Origin: Eublepharis macularius | Taxonomy: Eukaryota > Chordata > Lepidosauria > Squamata > Eublepharidae | Assembly (NCBI RefSeq): GCF_028583425.1 | Contig: NC_072798.1 | Location: 9,302,501 to 9,366,500, forward strand | Direction of reading: 5' to 3' | Length of the DNA stretch: 64,000 nucleotides | Notes under the pieces: model-generated | Told to the model about the DNA's origin: nothing | Seen by the model: the letters and a program-made list of their open reading frames with translations, nothing else | The model's database searches: none | Shown here: positions 34,401 through 49,400 of the stretch, in pieces | Layout: each line of letters begins with the position of its first letter | How positions within the stretch are numbered: the stretch's first letter is position 1 | Made by a program: the position numbers and the translations under genes

Positions 34401-37400
34401 GATGAAGGGGACAGATGTTTGCAAATGGGGTGTGACCCCCATCCACTTGTCCAGCCACCAAAAAACCTCCATGAGCGAGTTTGGTGTTTTACAGGCAGTT
34501 CAGGGCAGTCACAATACGGCACCTGTCTGGGCCCCAATAATCTGGTTGTGAGGATAAAATGGAGGAGGGGAGAATGATTATGTATATTGCTATGACTTCC
34601 TTGGACAAAAATGTGAAAGACTGAGAGCCAAGCTACAAGTGACGCCTGACACAGGTCGGACACTTGTCAGCTTCCCTCGAGTTTTGATGGGAAATGTAGG
34701 CGTCCTGGTCTTGCAGCTGTAATGGAGAGCCAAGCTGTAAAACCAGGACGCCTACATTTCCCATCAAAACTCGAGGGAAGCTGACAAGTGTCCGACCTGT
34801 GTCAGGCATCACTTGTAGCTTGGCTCTGATAAAAGAGAAACTTTTGTTTCTCTTTTGTTTCTCAAAGAACCTTGAGGTTCTTTGGGGTTATGTCCTTGAA
34901 CAGCTAACAGCTGATGCTCCATATGTCTGAAGCTTAACATTGACTGGAATTCTTCTGAGCAGGAACGGAGCAGGTTCGGGACAAAGTTGGATATAAATCT
35001 TGGAATTAAATTATTCGTACTGACAGTAATAAAATGTTCCTCAGGCAAATTTCTGGATGGGATTTGGAATTGCACCGTTACCTATCTGGATCCATCTCAG
35101 TGTTTTGTTATCTGCAGGTGAAAGGAGATGACAACATAATTCTTTATAGCTACAAGGTCCAATCGGTCGTTATGTCTCGACTGGCCAATACGATGGTCCA
35201 AAGCAAAGTGGCAAATAATGCCAAACATCCTCAGAACCTGGTCTTTGATGTCCAGATCCCCAAAGGGGCCTTCATTCACAACTTCACCATGTAAGTAAGA
35301 GCAGAGCAGCTTTGACGGCTGCTCGTGCACACAGATGTGGTGTGACCCTTATGTCATATCGGAGGTGACTTTTGAGGATCCCTCAGGGGTCATTTCGTAG
35401 AAAAAGAGCTGGAGGAACTCATTAACATGACTCATTAGCATAACTCATTAGCATATGCCACGCCCCTTTGCCAACACCAGAAGTGTGTTATTAGCATAAC
35501 TGATTTGCATATGCCACACTCCCTGACATCACCTATCCTGGCTGTTTTGGACCCAATCTGGCCATTCGGGGCCAAAATTGGGCTCAAAATGGCAAAAGGG
35601 GGCTGAAAATGGCTGAAAAGCGGGCCCAAAATGGTCATGATCAGGCTGCTGATGAGCGGGAGAGTGATCCACCACCCATCAGAGGCCCGATCCGGGCCAT
35701 TTCGGCCCCAATCCAGGCCGAAACAGGCCCCAAATGGCTGAGAGTCAGGTGGGCGGGGCCACCTGACATGTGACTTCTTCGGGAAACTGCCGGAACTGTG
35801 TTCCTGCATGTTCCCCCTCGAAATGAGCCCTGGGATCCCTGTGAGCTGCAAAAACAATTTGCCTGGTGGAGATGAAGGCTGCTTTGCAGGCACCACAAGT
35901 CCAAAGCTCTTTGAGGGGCTTGTGGTAGAACTATCCAAGATGGACTCTAGGGCAGAAGTATGGGGGCCCAGTTCAAGGGCTGGGGGGTGGGGAAGGCTGT
36001 CATTTTGCATTTGAAATATATCTAATATGGGAGGCATAAGTTCCTTACATCTAAAATTACCTAATTGCATCTCTGGAAACAGGGATTTGATTGCCTGATG
36101 GTGCAGTATTCTCTCACTCTTGGGGAGGGGGTCATTGATCAGCCCCTCAAGAATTTCTCCCTATTAACTATTCTCCTCCCTTGGGCTTCTGTTGTTATCA
36201 AAACAGGTCTCCTTAATTTGTTGGGGGAATTAGCATTAAAGGAGATAAGCGAGAAGGGATAATTAGGAATCTTCACCAATGCTTCCTGTTATTCTCTTAG
36301 AGAACACGCAAATAAATCAGGCAGATGTTCAACAGGAAAGGTTTTTTATTAAAAGAGAAATAAAAGGGCACTCAAACAAGCTCAAAATACAAACGGCACA
36401 CATACAAGGCTAGCTAAGAAAACAGAGAGGAAAATGGGAAAGAGTAATTTGGGACAGGGTGATAAATACCAGTCTTGAAGAAGGAGGGATCTGTGGGAGC
36501 AGCAGCAAAATGACCAGCGTTTCATGGAGAAGAGAGGAAGAAAGAAGACTCAAGCAAACTTGAGGGTGTGTGGATGGGTCCCAGAATACACAAGCACTGA
36601 ACACATGGCTGGGAGGCCCAGTTATAGGGCCAAACTTTTCCTGGGGCAAAACAATAGCTTCATGGCTTGTCCGGAGGTAAGACAATAACTTGGGAAGGGT
36701 TTGATATGACCATCTGAGATGGACTATAGGTAAAAATGCTGCTTGGTGACCTGGTAAGTACCGGATGGGACAGCTGTGAGGTGTACTGAATAGCTTTATT
36801 ATAAGCAGGGAAGGGGAGGTTAAGGAAAGAGTTAATAGGATTAGGGATTTCTCAAGAAGCCTCATTATTGCTGCTTCTCCCTGGGCTATGGGGGCTGTCA
36901 GTCAGTCATTTCTCCTATGACTCATGGCTTGGTAACTTTCCAGTCTCCAAGATAGCTGGCATCCGCTCTCCTTTGGGCCATGCAGTGCCCAGGACTTACG
37001 GCAAGGGGTTTATGATATTCCATATTTATAAACCGTCCTTGCAGTGTGGGGAAGGGGTCTGACAGCTAACACTGTGATTAAAACACCTTTATTTCTGTGC
37101 ACTTTTGGGTTGCTGGGGAGAGAGACAAGATAGAACCGTTTTAAATAAAGAAATGCCTTCCAGTAGCCCCTTTGTTATTACTGGTCTTCTGTCTCTCAGG
37201 AACGTCAATGGCATCACATTCACGAGCTCGATTAAAGAAAAATCTGAAGCCAGAAGCCAATACGCACAAGCCAGAGCCAGAGGCAAAACAGCTGGAATAT
37301 TGAGGTACAGCCCTGACTATATAGCCATCCTATATCTTGTCACCACAACAAGAGAGGTAGTGTTGTGTAGTGGTTAGACAAGGATTCCTGGAACTCTGGT

Positions 37401-40400
37401 TCAAAATACCTGTGGAGCCATGAAGTTTGCTTGCTGAGTGACTTTGGATCAATCACTGTGGCTTGGCCCAGCCTACCTCGCATGGTTGTTGAGTGGGTAA
37501 ACTGGAGAAAGGGAGAATTGTGCATGGCTGAACTCCCTCAGAGGAAAGACAGAATAAAAATGTAATCGTCAATATTTTGTCTTTTCAGAAGTGGTGCAAT
37601 ACTTTAAAAAATTGTCCGGCATTTGGTGAGTGAATTGTGTTGGTTGTCTTAGAAACTGCTGAGGGTTGGAGAGGCAGAGCCTGTTATTTTAGCTGTGCAT
37701 TTATTATTTTATGATGGGTTTGTGCATTTCATAATACTTAGATAACTGCTTTGAATGCTGGAAAAAGTTTTAATCATATTTAAATAAATACTATCTATCC
37801 CACCTTTTTCTCCCCAGCTGGGACCTCGAGTGGCTTACATTTTATCCTCACAACAACCCTGCGAGATAGATGAGGCTAAGAATGAATGATTGGCCAACAG
37901 TCACCTTCCCATAGCTGAGTGGGCATTCTAGCTGGACTCTAGCTGGACACTCTAACGACAGCACGCTGTGGTCTAACATTAATTGCTGATCACGGACTTC
38001 AAGAAGGTGTAACCATAAGATGTCATATGGAGAAATGGCATAGTTTTCCAAAATTATTGTAAGATTGGGCGAGATATAAATGCTTCCAACAAACAAATAG
38101 ATAAATAAAGAACTATGAACATCACTCACGATAGCTAGGAACGAAACATCAAAGACATTAAAGTACTTGACTTGTGTTTGGCTTGGTGCTGAACAGAACA
38201 GTTGTGTAAATATTCTCCTTTCCAGCTAAATAAAATGTATAATGGCAAATATATATTTTCAAATGGATAGTTTCAAGATCCATGTGGGATCCACTCTCCA
38301 ATGCAACAGATTGTATATGTTTGGAGCATTAACAATGCAATCTTAAGCAGAGTTACTCCAGTCTAAGCCCATTGATTTCAAAGAGCTTAGGCTGGAGTAA
38401 CTCTGCTTAGGATTGCACTGTAAGACTGTCTTTTGCATACTACTGATTGTATCCAGGAGCAATGCCCTTGATATGGAGAACTTCAAAGCTGAACTCAATG
38501 TGCCTGGAGGAACCAAAGTCCAGTTTGAAATCCATTACCAAGAGCCGATCCGGAGGAAATTATCATCTTATGAGCATGTTATCCCCTTGCAACCTGGCCG
38601 GCTGGCTAAACACCTAGAGGTAAAGGATAACCCTTAGCTTCCTGCAATTGTGTGTTTAAAGTCCTGCTTTCAGATCTTACAGGAATAGACTGTCATGCCT
38701 CAGGTGGGGTGAGCCACCTTACGCTGCCACCACTCTGGGATTTAGGGTCCCTTGGAAAGGCCCAGACTACCTTCTCAACCCTTCTGACCTCCAGAGCTTG
38801 GCCAATAAACAAACATGAGGATCCAGCAGAGCAACAACAAACAAAATAGTTTATTTACAGGGAGGTCAGTTAATATCAAGCAAACAAGCAAACAAGAAGC
38901 AAGGTGCATTAGCAACAATAGATGGGTGAAAGCAAAATAAACAAAAGGCCCTAGCGCGACTGAACTCCCTGTCCCTCTGTCTGCCAGGCCTGCCTTCTCA
39001 CCCTACCTGGATGAGGGCCTCTCCCCCTAGCAGGAACCTCCTCTTGCCTGCTCCCTGGGAGAAAGAAGAGCACAGGCTTTGTCCCTCTCAGGCTTATATA
39101 GCACTAGCCCCCTGTGTTCTGATTGGCCAAAAAGGGCGCCAAAACGGCCCAGGGGGTCCTGGGAATTGTAGGCAGGCCCACTCCCACTGCTAACAGGCTT
39201 CTGAGGCCTTGCTAGGCCTTCCTGGCACAGCCAGATCATGACGTAGACAGAGAAAACTTTCTTGTATTGTGTCACACCACAGGCCTATCAGCTACCAGGG
39301 CCAGGTCTTTCACTATAGCTGGGGACCTCCTGGCTTTGGACCCCATTCCCCGCCACCACTTCACAGCGTCACACCAACATGCAGCATCCAATTGTAACAT
39401 TGGACTCCTTCCTTCTCTACTTTTCTCCCCCAGGTCTCTAGAAGAAAGCTCCCTATCTGAACTTGTCCCCATTCTCTAGGTCTATCGATCCACCTGGGAG
39501 TTGGGTTCAGTATAAGATATAAATCAGAAAATCAGCATTGACATCCAATCATTTTTCAAATTGCGTGAAAAACAGAGAAGTCATGCCTTTTAATAGCTGA
39601 CATTCTTGATGCTGTGAGTCTGCCTCAAACACCACAGGCTTCCTCTAGAGTGCTTTGGGTCATTTTTTGTATAGAGGTCACAGCTGTTTGATTCTTCTGT
39701 ATATTCATTATCTACTCTGCCTTCTGTACTGCCCATAGGTAGACGTCCGCATCATTGAGCCTCAAGGGATTAATTTTGTTTATGCACCCAACTCCCTTGG
39801 AGACGACTTTGCAGATGTTACCATTGTCAGCAAAGGAGAAAAAAAGGTAAAGATAAAAAAGTAGGGATAAGCCAATACGGCTACTTGTCATTTTGGTCCA
39901 CGCGTTTCTGTTGCTTTACAGATAATTAGTTTCATCCTGGCTTCTGTGACTAACTACACCAGTTTGGTGTAGTGGTTAAGAGCGGCAGGACTCTAATCTG
40001 GAGAGCCGTGTTTGATTCCCCACTCCTCCGCTTGAAGCCAGCTGGGTGACCTTGGGTCAGTCACAGCTCTCTCAGAGCTCTCTCAGCCCCACCCACCTCA
40101 CAGGGTGATTGTTGTGAGGAGAATAATAACACACTTTGTAAATTGCTCTGAGTGGGTGTTAAGTTGTCCTGATGAGCAGTATATATGTTGTTATTGTTGT
40201 TGTTGTTTTTGTTGTTGTTGTTGTTATCATATGCAACTGACACAATAAGAATGTTGGGGAAACGTGACATATTCAATGAGAAAGCTTTGTTGTGAGGAAA
40301 GAGAAACTGATGCAAAAATATTGATGGGTTTGTTTCACACAAAAAGCAACACTGAAATGGAGTCCATTGGTTCAAGATCAGGATTTGTCTACTCACTACC

Positions 40401-43400
40401 AATGCCTCTCCAGAGCCTCAGGTAGATGTCTTTCAAATCACCTCCTATCTTATTTATTTATTTATTGGAGCTCCTAGGACCTTCTGCGTGCAAAGCAGAT
40501 ACTCAACCACTGAGGCACGGCTACTCTCAAGTCAATGATCTATCGTCTCGGCCAGAAATTCACTAGGCGGCCTTAATCTAGGCACTCAGTTTCAACCTCA
40601 GTCCTCCTGTCTGTGATACGGGGATAATAATACAGATCTAATCAGAAGAGATGTAACAATTTCTTTGATAACATTTGTGGAGTGCTTTGAATACTGAAAG
40701 TGCGATTTCAATGCTAATTGCTATTATGGCAGGAAGTAGAGTTCTCCTATAAGTAATTAAAACATAACAGAATGTTAAAGTTGACTTTTAAGGCATTTTC
40801 ACAACTGAAGCTAAGAGCTCCTTTAACTCCAGAAAGTGGAAGGACTGACACTGGAAAAGAGCCTTATTTAGATGGCCTGAAAACCAGGGTTTTCACATAT
40901 GAGTTCAAGACATGACAGCCAGAATTATGTAGTGGTTAGTGTCGGACTAGGATCTGGGAGATCTAGGTTCGAATCCCCACTCTGCCATGGAATCTCATGG
41001 AGTGATCTTGGGCCAGTCACACAGCCTAACCTACCTCACAGGGTTGTTGTGAGGATAAAATGGAGGAGAGGGAAATGATGTGAGTCATTTTGGGTCCCTA
41101 TTGAGAAGAAAAGTGGGATATAAATGAAATAAATACATTCTTAAAAAGAGTTTAAGATGGAAATGCCGCCCACGGGTGCTCTTCTTCTCATCTCCTTTCA
41201 AGGCCCGCGTATCCTTCAAACCGCCAGTGGCCCTGCAACGGAAGTGCCCCACATGCTCCTCTACTGCGATCGATGGCAATTTTGTGGTAGCCTACGATGT
41301 AAACAGAGATACCAAAGCTGGAGAACTGGAGGTATGATTGTTTGTTCTACAAAAGGGAAGAGGAAACAAGGAAGAGATGTGGGAGACAGCCGAGCACAAA
41401 AATGAAATATTTCTGAAACAAAGCATAAGTGGAGTTGTCAGCTATATGGTTTTCATCTGGAAAGTCCAGTATTTTGTTGGTTTGCCTGGGAAAACTTCAA
41501 AGAAAATACTGGACATTTTCACGTGGGGGAGGAGGAGGAGCCACAGCAAGCAAGATAAACTTGTCTTCCGGCCACCTCCCTCCTTGCCCCGGTGCTCAGC
41601 AGCTTGCTGGAGGGCAGCATGGACCCTCCTTGCTGAAGAGAAGAGCAGAGCTCAGGCTCAGGCTCTACCTCCCCTCCCCTCCAGGCTGGTGGGTGTGAAG
41701 GAAAGGAAGCCTCTTCCTTACCTCCTCAGGCAGGGTATTCCATAAGCTGGGCACTACCCCTGAGAAAGCACGTGAACAGACAGCTGCCGATTTTTCTCGA
41801 TAGATGAGAACAGGGCTTTTTTTTCAGCGGGAACGCAGTGGAACAGCATTCTGGCACCTCTCATAAACGGTGGCCCTGCCCCCTGATCTCCTGACAAAGA
41901 GAATTGTAAGGGGGGGCATTTTGTAAGGGGTGTGTGTGTGTTTCTCCTTCATTTTCCTCTTGAGAGTTCCACCACCTCTTTCCCCAGGGGAAAAAAAACC
42001 CTGGATAAGGATGATACCAGGAAGAGGTGGACAGTTAAAACAGCATGTTCACAAGGGGTCCTGATTTATCCAATACAGAACATGCTATTAAAATCCTGCA
42101 TTGGGCAAAAGCTCACCCCCCCCATCCAATAAATGTAGCGCCCCACATATTCATAGCAGAGGGTTGGATTGGTGGTTCTTGGAAGGGGCAAAGCTAGAAA
42201 GGGCAGGCCCCATCCAGAGGCAGGACTAGTGAAGGATCGGTGTTATTTGTCAATAGGTAAGTAGCTATACGTTTCAGGTAGGAAGAACAGTAGGATCTGA
42301 GCTACATGCTTATAGGGTATAAACTTATATCCTAAAAATCTTGTTGGTTGCTAAGGTGCCCTTGGACTCAAATTTTGTTATCTGCAAAGACGCCAATTAA
42401 GTAACTGGGCTTGCTTGTCTGTTTCTTTAAATGTTGCTCTGCAGTAGAACATCTACATTAGCATATGTCACGCCCCTTGCCATCACCGGAAGTGTGTTAT
42501 TAGCATAGCTGATTTGCATATGCCACACCCCCTGACATCACCTATCCCAGCTGTTTTGGACCCAATCCTAGCCATTCAGGGCCAAAATTGGGCCCAAAAT
42601 GGCAAAAAAGGGCTGAAAATGGCCGAAAGGGGGCCCAAAATGGTCAGGATCAGGCTGCTGCTGAGTGGGAGAGTGATCCACCACCCCTCAGAGGACCAAT
42701 CCAGGCTGAAACAGGCTCAAAATGGCCGAGAGTCAGGTGGGCGGGGCCACCTGACATGTGACCTCTTTGGGGAACTGCCGGAACTGTGTTCCTGTGCGTT
42801 CCCCCTTGAAATGAGCCATGGGCATTCCAAAGGTGATCCATCATTGAGAAAGCCCTGCTTTCTAGTCACCACCCTCCTTGCCTTTGTAGGAAGGTCCAGA
42901 GAGGAGTTAGAGGAGGATCTTATCTGTCAGGCTGGAAAGTACAGCAGAGGTGGACATTCAAGTATCCAGGCCGTAACCATTTAGGACCTTAAACTGGTAC
43001 CATTTCAAATAATCATCTGTGGAACAGAACCATTGCCAGGCAATACAATGTTTCAGCTTCTTCTTTTGTCTTGCAGATTTTCAATGGTTATTTCATCCAC
43101 TATTTTGCTCCTGAAAATCTGGACCCTCTGCCCAAAAATATCCTCTTTGTGATTGATGTCAGCGGCTCCATGTGGGGGTTGAAAATGAGACAAGTAAGTG
43201 GAAGTAAACTCCTTTGCTTGCTGAAGCCATTGAGGCAGGGAGATCTGGGCTGAATCCACACGTCCCGGCATTGCGCTAAACTTTCACTAAACTTCTGGAA
43301 GTATAGCGTCTTTTTAGCGCAATTTCTGACTTGTGGTGCGATGAGTCAGAAATCGGGCTAGAAAGACGCTAATATACGTCCGGAGGTTTAGCACGAACTT

Positions 43401-46400
43401 TTGGAAGTGTGGCGCAACGCTGGGATGCGCCGGGACGTGTGGATTCAGCCCTGTTTGGATTGATTTAGAGGATTTACACCTCACCTTTCTACTCTGCAAA
43501 GTGTTCAAAGTAATCTTATTGGAATAAGATAGAAAACTGCAATAAAAAGAAGCATTCGTAAAAAAAATAGATCATTGTTTCTTAGGGACACATGATATTA
43601 TTTATTTTATTTATTTATTTTTTCAATTTATATACCACCCATCCCCAGGGGCTCTGGGCGGTGAACAGTTAAAATCGATAAAAACAAAAACTAAAATCAA
43701 TATAAAAATAATAAAACAAATTAACAAGGTGCAGTGGTGGGGAGAACCCTCCCCCACCCCAAAGGTGGGAGGCCGACATGGCACCACCCCCTTCAATCAC
43801 CGAACGCCTGGCGGAACAGCTCTGTTTTACAGGCCCGGCAGAACGATAATATGTCCCGTTGGGCCTGGGTTTCCATTGACAGAGCATTCCACCAGGCTGG
43901 GGCCAGAACTGAAAAGGCCCTGGCCCTGGTTGAAGCGAGGCGGGCTTCCTTAGGGCCAGGGACCACAAATAAATATTTATTCGCGGATCAAAGCGATCTC
44001 CGGGGAATGTACAGGGAGAGGCGGTCCCGAAGATATGCCGGTCCCAACCCGCTCAGGGCTTTAAAGGTAAGAACCAACACTTTGAACCTGATTCGGAATT
44101 CAACCGGAAGCCAGTGCAGCTGGCGCAGGACAGGTGTGATGTGTGACTGGTAAGGTATACCAGTTACACATCACACCAGTCCTATTCACATAGAACTTAC
44201 CTACCTCCTAGTGAGGCCTGGAATTCTCATGGAATTACAGCTGATTTCTAGCCTAGAGAGAATGGTTCCACTGGAGGAAATGGTAGCTGCACAAGGTGAA
44301 CTCTAGTTTAACATAGAGTCTAGGATAAATGGAAATCCTAGAGTGACATCATGCCCTACTAAGCACCCCTCCAACTCTAATCTCCAGGAATTTCCCAAGG
44401 CAGAGTTGGCAGCCTTATATTCATGATACAGAGGCATTGTGGTCACTGTGAGGTTTTTGTATCATACATGCACCGGGAATTCTATGCCTCCCAGCTGTGC
44501 GGAGCCACGTTCTGTGGTGTGCACAGAGAAGGAGCTTCACAAACTGAAAAGGCCTATTTGTGCTGTCAAACGTTTTCAACCAAACTGATCCATTGGATTT
44601 GTGAATTGTAGCCTGTCTGGTGTTTTTGATTAACTGATATGAGCTCACCCTGGCAGTAAGTTGCAGCTTCTTCTATTTCCAGACTGTCGAAGCAATGAAG
44701 ACTATCCTGGGGGACCTTCGCTCCGATGACCAATTTTCCATCCTCGACTTCAACCACAACGTGCGAACCTGGAGAGACAGTTTAGTGCAGGCCTCCAAAT
44801 CAGAGACCGAAGCAGCCAAGAAGTATGTGGAGAGAATCCACCCCAATGGAGGTATGTAAGTATGTTACCAAAATGAGCTTAGGCGTTAGATGCTGACAGA
44901 TAGGATGGACAGCAGTGTCTTGTAGAGACAGGCGTACCCATGCTTAAAAAAAATGCTATCCATTTTGTATAAGAGTAACTGTTCAAGGCAGACTTCACCT
45001 CATTACTCCCGCATTCCCTGGTTCTTGGCTTGTGTATTTTCTCACAATACGTTGGCCTTTTAACCCTTCTTCTCTCAGCTAGGAGGGCTGCATATTGACC
45101 TATCCTGATGTTGGGTTGGGGTCCCACATGTGCTGCCTTGCACCTTTCTCCAGTCAAATCAAGGTGTCCACCTCCAAACATTTATCGCTCAGCTCAGGAT
45201 TAGAGAAGGGCACAAACCGAAAAAAACCCGAACCATGTGGTTAGTGGTTCATCAAATTTCACGAACCATGAACCACGAACTTTCACGAACCTGCCCCTGG
45301 TTCATGAACCAGTTTATTTGGTTCATGAAAAAGCCACATCCAGGTCAGAAAATCACCACTTCCTGGTCAGCTGAAGGTCACTTCTGGGTCAGCAGAACGT
45401 CACTTCCGGGTCAGCAGAAGGTCTGCTGGAAGTCCATCCCCTGTTGCCTAGGAAACTGAATGATTGGCACCAGGCTGTCTGCAGTGACAAACCAAAAAAC
45501 CAACCCAACAGAAATGGGATCTGATGAACCGTGGTTCACGAACCATGAACCGGCATAGTTCGTGCTTAATTTTGGTTCATATTTCGGTTCGTGCCCATCT
45601 CTACTCAGGATACCCAAATAGCCATACTGGCAGATGGGCAAATTGTCATCGACACCATGGCTATTTGTCTCCCTAAAGGAAACCCATCTCTTAGTCCGAA
45701 ATCTGAGTTTATTGCATTGTTTCCAGAAAGGAATTTTTTCTCTGAAATCAGGGCTTTCCTGAGCGTTAATCAAGATATCCTGCATCTTTCTATCATCCCT
45801 CTAAATGCTGGGAACTATAGTACGGTGAGAACATTTAGAATTCTGTTAGAGTTCACTGACTTCACTCACTAAATGGGACCTTCGTGTTCAGAGGGGCAAA
45901 CCCTCAACACTAATGCTGGAGGCAGGGCAGAAATTGGGGGTAGGGTTTACAGGTCCTCTTACCCTCCCAGTTCTTACTTTTCACCGCTCCCATCTTGCAC
46001 CTCTGCGATGTCTAGGAAGTGATGTCATTGTGCAGGCGGGGGCAGGCACACGCTTTGCAGCAGGATCTTCATGTGGGAGTGCTCTCGGGGCAGCACGATG
46101 ACATCACTTCTGGCAAGTGATGTCGTTGCGCCATCCCAGGAGCGCACCCAGGAGGCCCATTCCCACACCTTTCCCCTCTGTTGTCCCGGTAGTGGGAGGG
46201 GGGAGAGGGGGTAAGGAGGGAATCCCTCACCCCCAGCAGGGGAACAGGATCCTTAATGGACAGAGACTTGATTTGTTTGCTTCATTGATACCCAACATCT
46301 CTCCACAGCAGGGGCCCAAAGCAGCGTACATTGTTCTCTTCTCCTCCATTTTATCCTTACCACAACCCTGCGAAGCAGTTTAAACTGACTGTCCCAAGGT

Positions 46401-49400
46401 CACCTACTGAGCTTCCATGGCAGAGTGGAGATCTGAACCTGCGTCTCCCAGATCCTAATCTGATATTCTAACCACTGCTGGCTTTCACTTTGGCAATTGT
46501 GCTGTACTTTCTGGGAGCATCCGGACGGTCATTGTATGAAACCGGATGTTGGTAGAGGAACTGACAGACCCTTATATTCAATGAGATTTTGTAGTGTTTA
46601 TTGAGCCGGTCGAATTGCTCCTGGAGATTCAAAATTTGTCTCTTATGGTTTCTTAAACAGGGACAAATATTAACGATGCCCTCCTCCGAGCCATCTTTAT
46701 TTTAAATGAAGCCAACAAAGTAGGAATGTTGGATCCAAACTCTGTGTCCATGATTGTTCTGGTGTCAGATGGAGACCCAACTGTGGGTAAGGATCTTGGG
46801 TTAAGTCTCACGTGGCCTTATTGTACCACGAGGGAGAAAACGGCATCTCTCTGACTGCCCTGCCTAGCTACATTTGAAGACTTCTTTTAACTGGAGGAAC
46901 GTTCCTCAGGCTGGGGAGAAGCTTTGAACTTTGCTGAGCAAAGTGGTCAGACACATGCCAGTAGTTTTGCAAAGAAGAACATACTCAAATTCTTCTGGTT
47001 GCGAACTAGAAAATGAAAACCTTTCTCCATCCTTCCCATTCTAATTAGGAGAACTTAAGCTGCCTACAATTCAAAAGAATGTGAAGAAACACATCCAAGA
47101 TGACATCTCGTTGTTCTGCCTTGGCATCGGCTTTGATGTGGACTACGATTTCCTGAAGAGATTGTCCACTGAAAACAATGGAATGGCGCAAAGGATTTTT
47201 GGAAACCAGGAAACCTCTTCTCAAATGAAGGTGAGCTTCCACCCCATTTCTTTGTTACTTGGAGAGGCCATTTTGGTGGGTTAGGAACTTGGTGAAGGCA
47301 CCAAGCCTACTGGTAGCACTTCCAGAAGCCACTAGGAGTTGGACAACATGGTACTTGTGAATGTAGGTAGTCACAATCAGTCAAGGAGTGCACGAACTTG
47401 AGATGCGAGTGGGCCAAGGTAGACTATTAAATGTGAGCTGTCCTCACTTCTGTGCTGCTTTGGACTTTGCAGAAATTCTACAACCAAATCTCCACCCCGC
47501 TTCTGAAAAGAGTAGAGTTCAACTATCCCCATGGCATGGTATCCGATGTCACTCACAACAGCTTCCAAAACTATTTTGGAGGATCGGAGATTGTGGTAGC
47601 AGGAAAAGTCGACACAGATAGTGCACAGCACTTGCAGAGTGTTATCACCGCCACTGCCGTGAGTACAATGTCTATCCGTAGCTCTCTTATACTATGCTCC
47701 TTTGTTCAGCAGTTGGGATTTTTTTCAGCTCTGTTTGGAGAAGCTGTGGATCTCAGATAAGTCAATACTTTAGAGTCTGTTGATCTAACATCCTGTTCTA
47801 CAGTCATCCAGTATTTGTCCCTCTCCATCTGCTTTGAAGTCAAAAGGTAAGGCCCAACTCTTTTCCTGTAGTATGGCCAGCCCTGCTCTGATCTAGATAG
47901 CCAAGGGAAGCCCAGTTTAATCTGATCTCAGTTTTAAAAACAAGCATAAAGCAGAGCTACGGTTGCCAGGTACCCCTGTCCTCTCAGCGGGAGGTGGGGG
48001 ACCCGGCACGTACCACTAGGGGTGTGTGCTTTGGGTTCCGATTTGGGTTTTTAACCTGAATCGGGCCCAATTTAGAAAGATTCAGGATTCCTGTATCAGC
48101 CCCAGCATGGCTGAGCAGATTTGGGAATCCCAAAGCAAAGCTTCCCGAGGCAAATTGTATTGCTTCGGGCAAGAAAAGTGTTGTTTTCAAATGCCAGCTG
48201 CTTTACAGCTGATGGGAGAGGATTCCCCTCTCATCAGTTGAAAAAAGCCCTTTAAATGCCGGGCATTTAAAAGGCTTTTTTTCATCTGATTAGAGGGGAA
48301 TGCCCTCCCATCAGCTGTAAAGCAGCTGGCATTTGAAAACAACACTTTTCTTGCCATTTGCAAATGGCAAGAAAAGTGCTGCTTTGAGCTTCGCTATGCT
48401 CTGTAAAGATTCCTGAATCTTTACAGAGCATGCCAAGGCATTTAAATACCCAAATCCCGAATTGGCTTGCCGCTTTGGGATTTGGGTTATCCTGGATTCT
48501 TTTCCTGCTTCGGGTAAACCCAAAGAGGGAAACCCGAATATTTTTCGAGTGCATACCCCTACTTACCACCCTCCTCCTGACCCCGCGTGAGCCAGGCTGG
48601 ATCGGGCCACTTCGTAGTACAGCAGTGCTCCTGTGCTCCACAGTGGCCTGATCTGGCCCGATTTGGGCATATTCAGGCCTGATTTGGCCCAATATGGGCA
48701 CAAATCAGGCTGGATTAGGCCTGTGGGAGTGTGCTGTGCCACCCGGGAGCTTGCCTCTAGGAGGTGCATTTCTCTCTCACTGACCAGGTAAGCCTGGGCA
48801 GGGAGTGGAGGGTGGAAGCCGGGTATCCCCCACTCCCAGCAGGGGACGGGCAACCCTAAGCCGAACACTGAGATGACATCTTTCTGAAACGAAGCATAAC
48901 TAATTTTCATGGAATGTTTAGCAATGTGGAAACTTGACAGGGTAACAAATGTGTCTCTTTCACTCCCCACTTCCATCCAGCTTTTCTGCCATCCATGGGC
49001 CCTAATGGGCTGTTTCCCATTCTGCATATACACCCAACAGGAATAAAGGGGACTGGTGATTGACAGAGAGGGGTGGGATCCTTATCCATTTGTCACACAC
49101 ATGCCCTGTGTTTTTTCTCACTGTCAATGCAATCCATGCAGCTGCATTTGCAAAAGAAAAGAGTGTCATGTTGTTGTTAAGGTAACCACACTAAGCAGCA
49201 CCTAGGAGATTGCCAAGAACAGCTTCATTAATTCATTAGGTTATGCATTTATGTCTTTCTGATTTCTCTTGGGCATTTAGTCCAATGCAGAGTTAGTCAT
49301 GGAGACCTTAGCAGATTCTGAGGGTCTGGATGAATTCCTGAGGCAAGATAAGCATGCGGATCCCAGATTTACAGAAAAGTTGTGGGCCTACCTTACCGTC

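Noticed and set aside
35435-36070. 211-codon ORF on the minus strand
   Set aside because: Mostly the CAGGGGTCATTT MITE read through into intron; the same peptide pattern recurs in other copies of the MITE.
36410-36865. 151-codon minus-strand ORF in intron 4
   Set aside because: No domain recognised; it lies in a possible LTR region without retroviral motifs.
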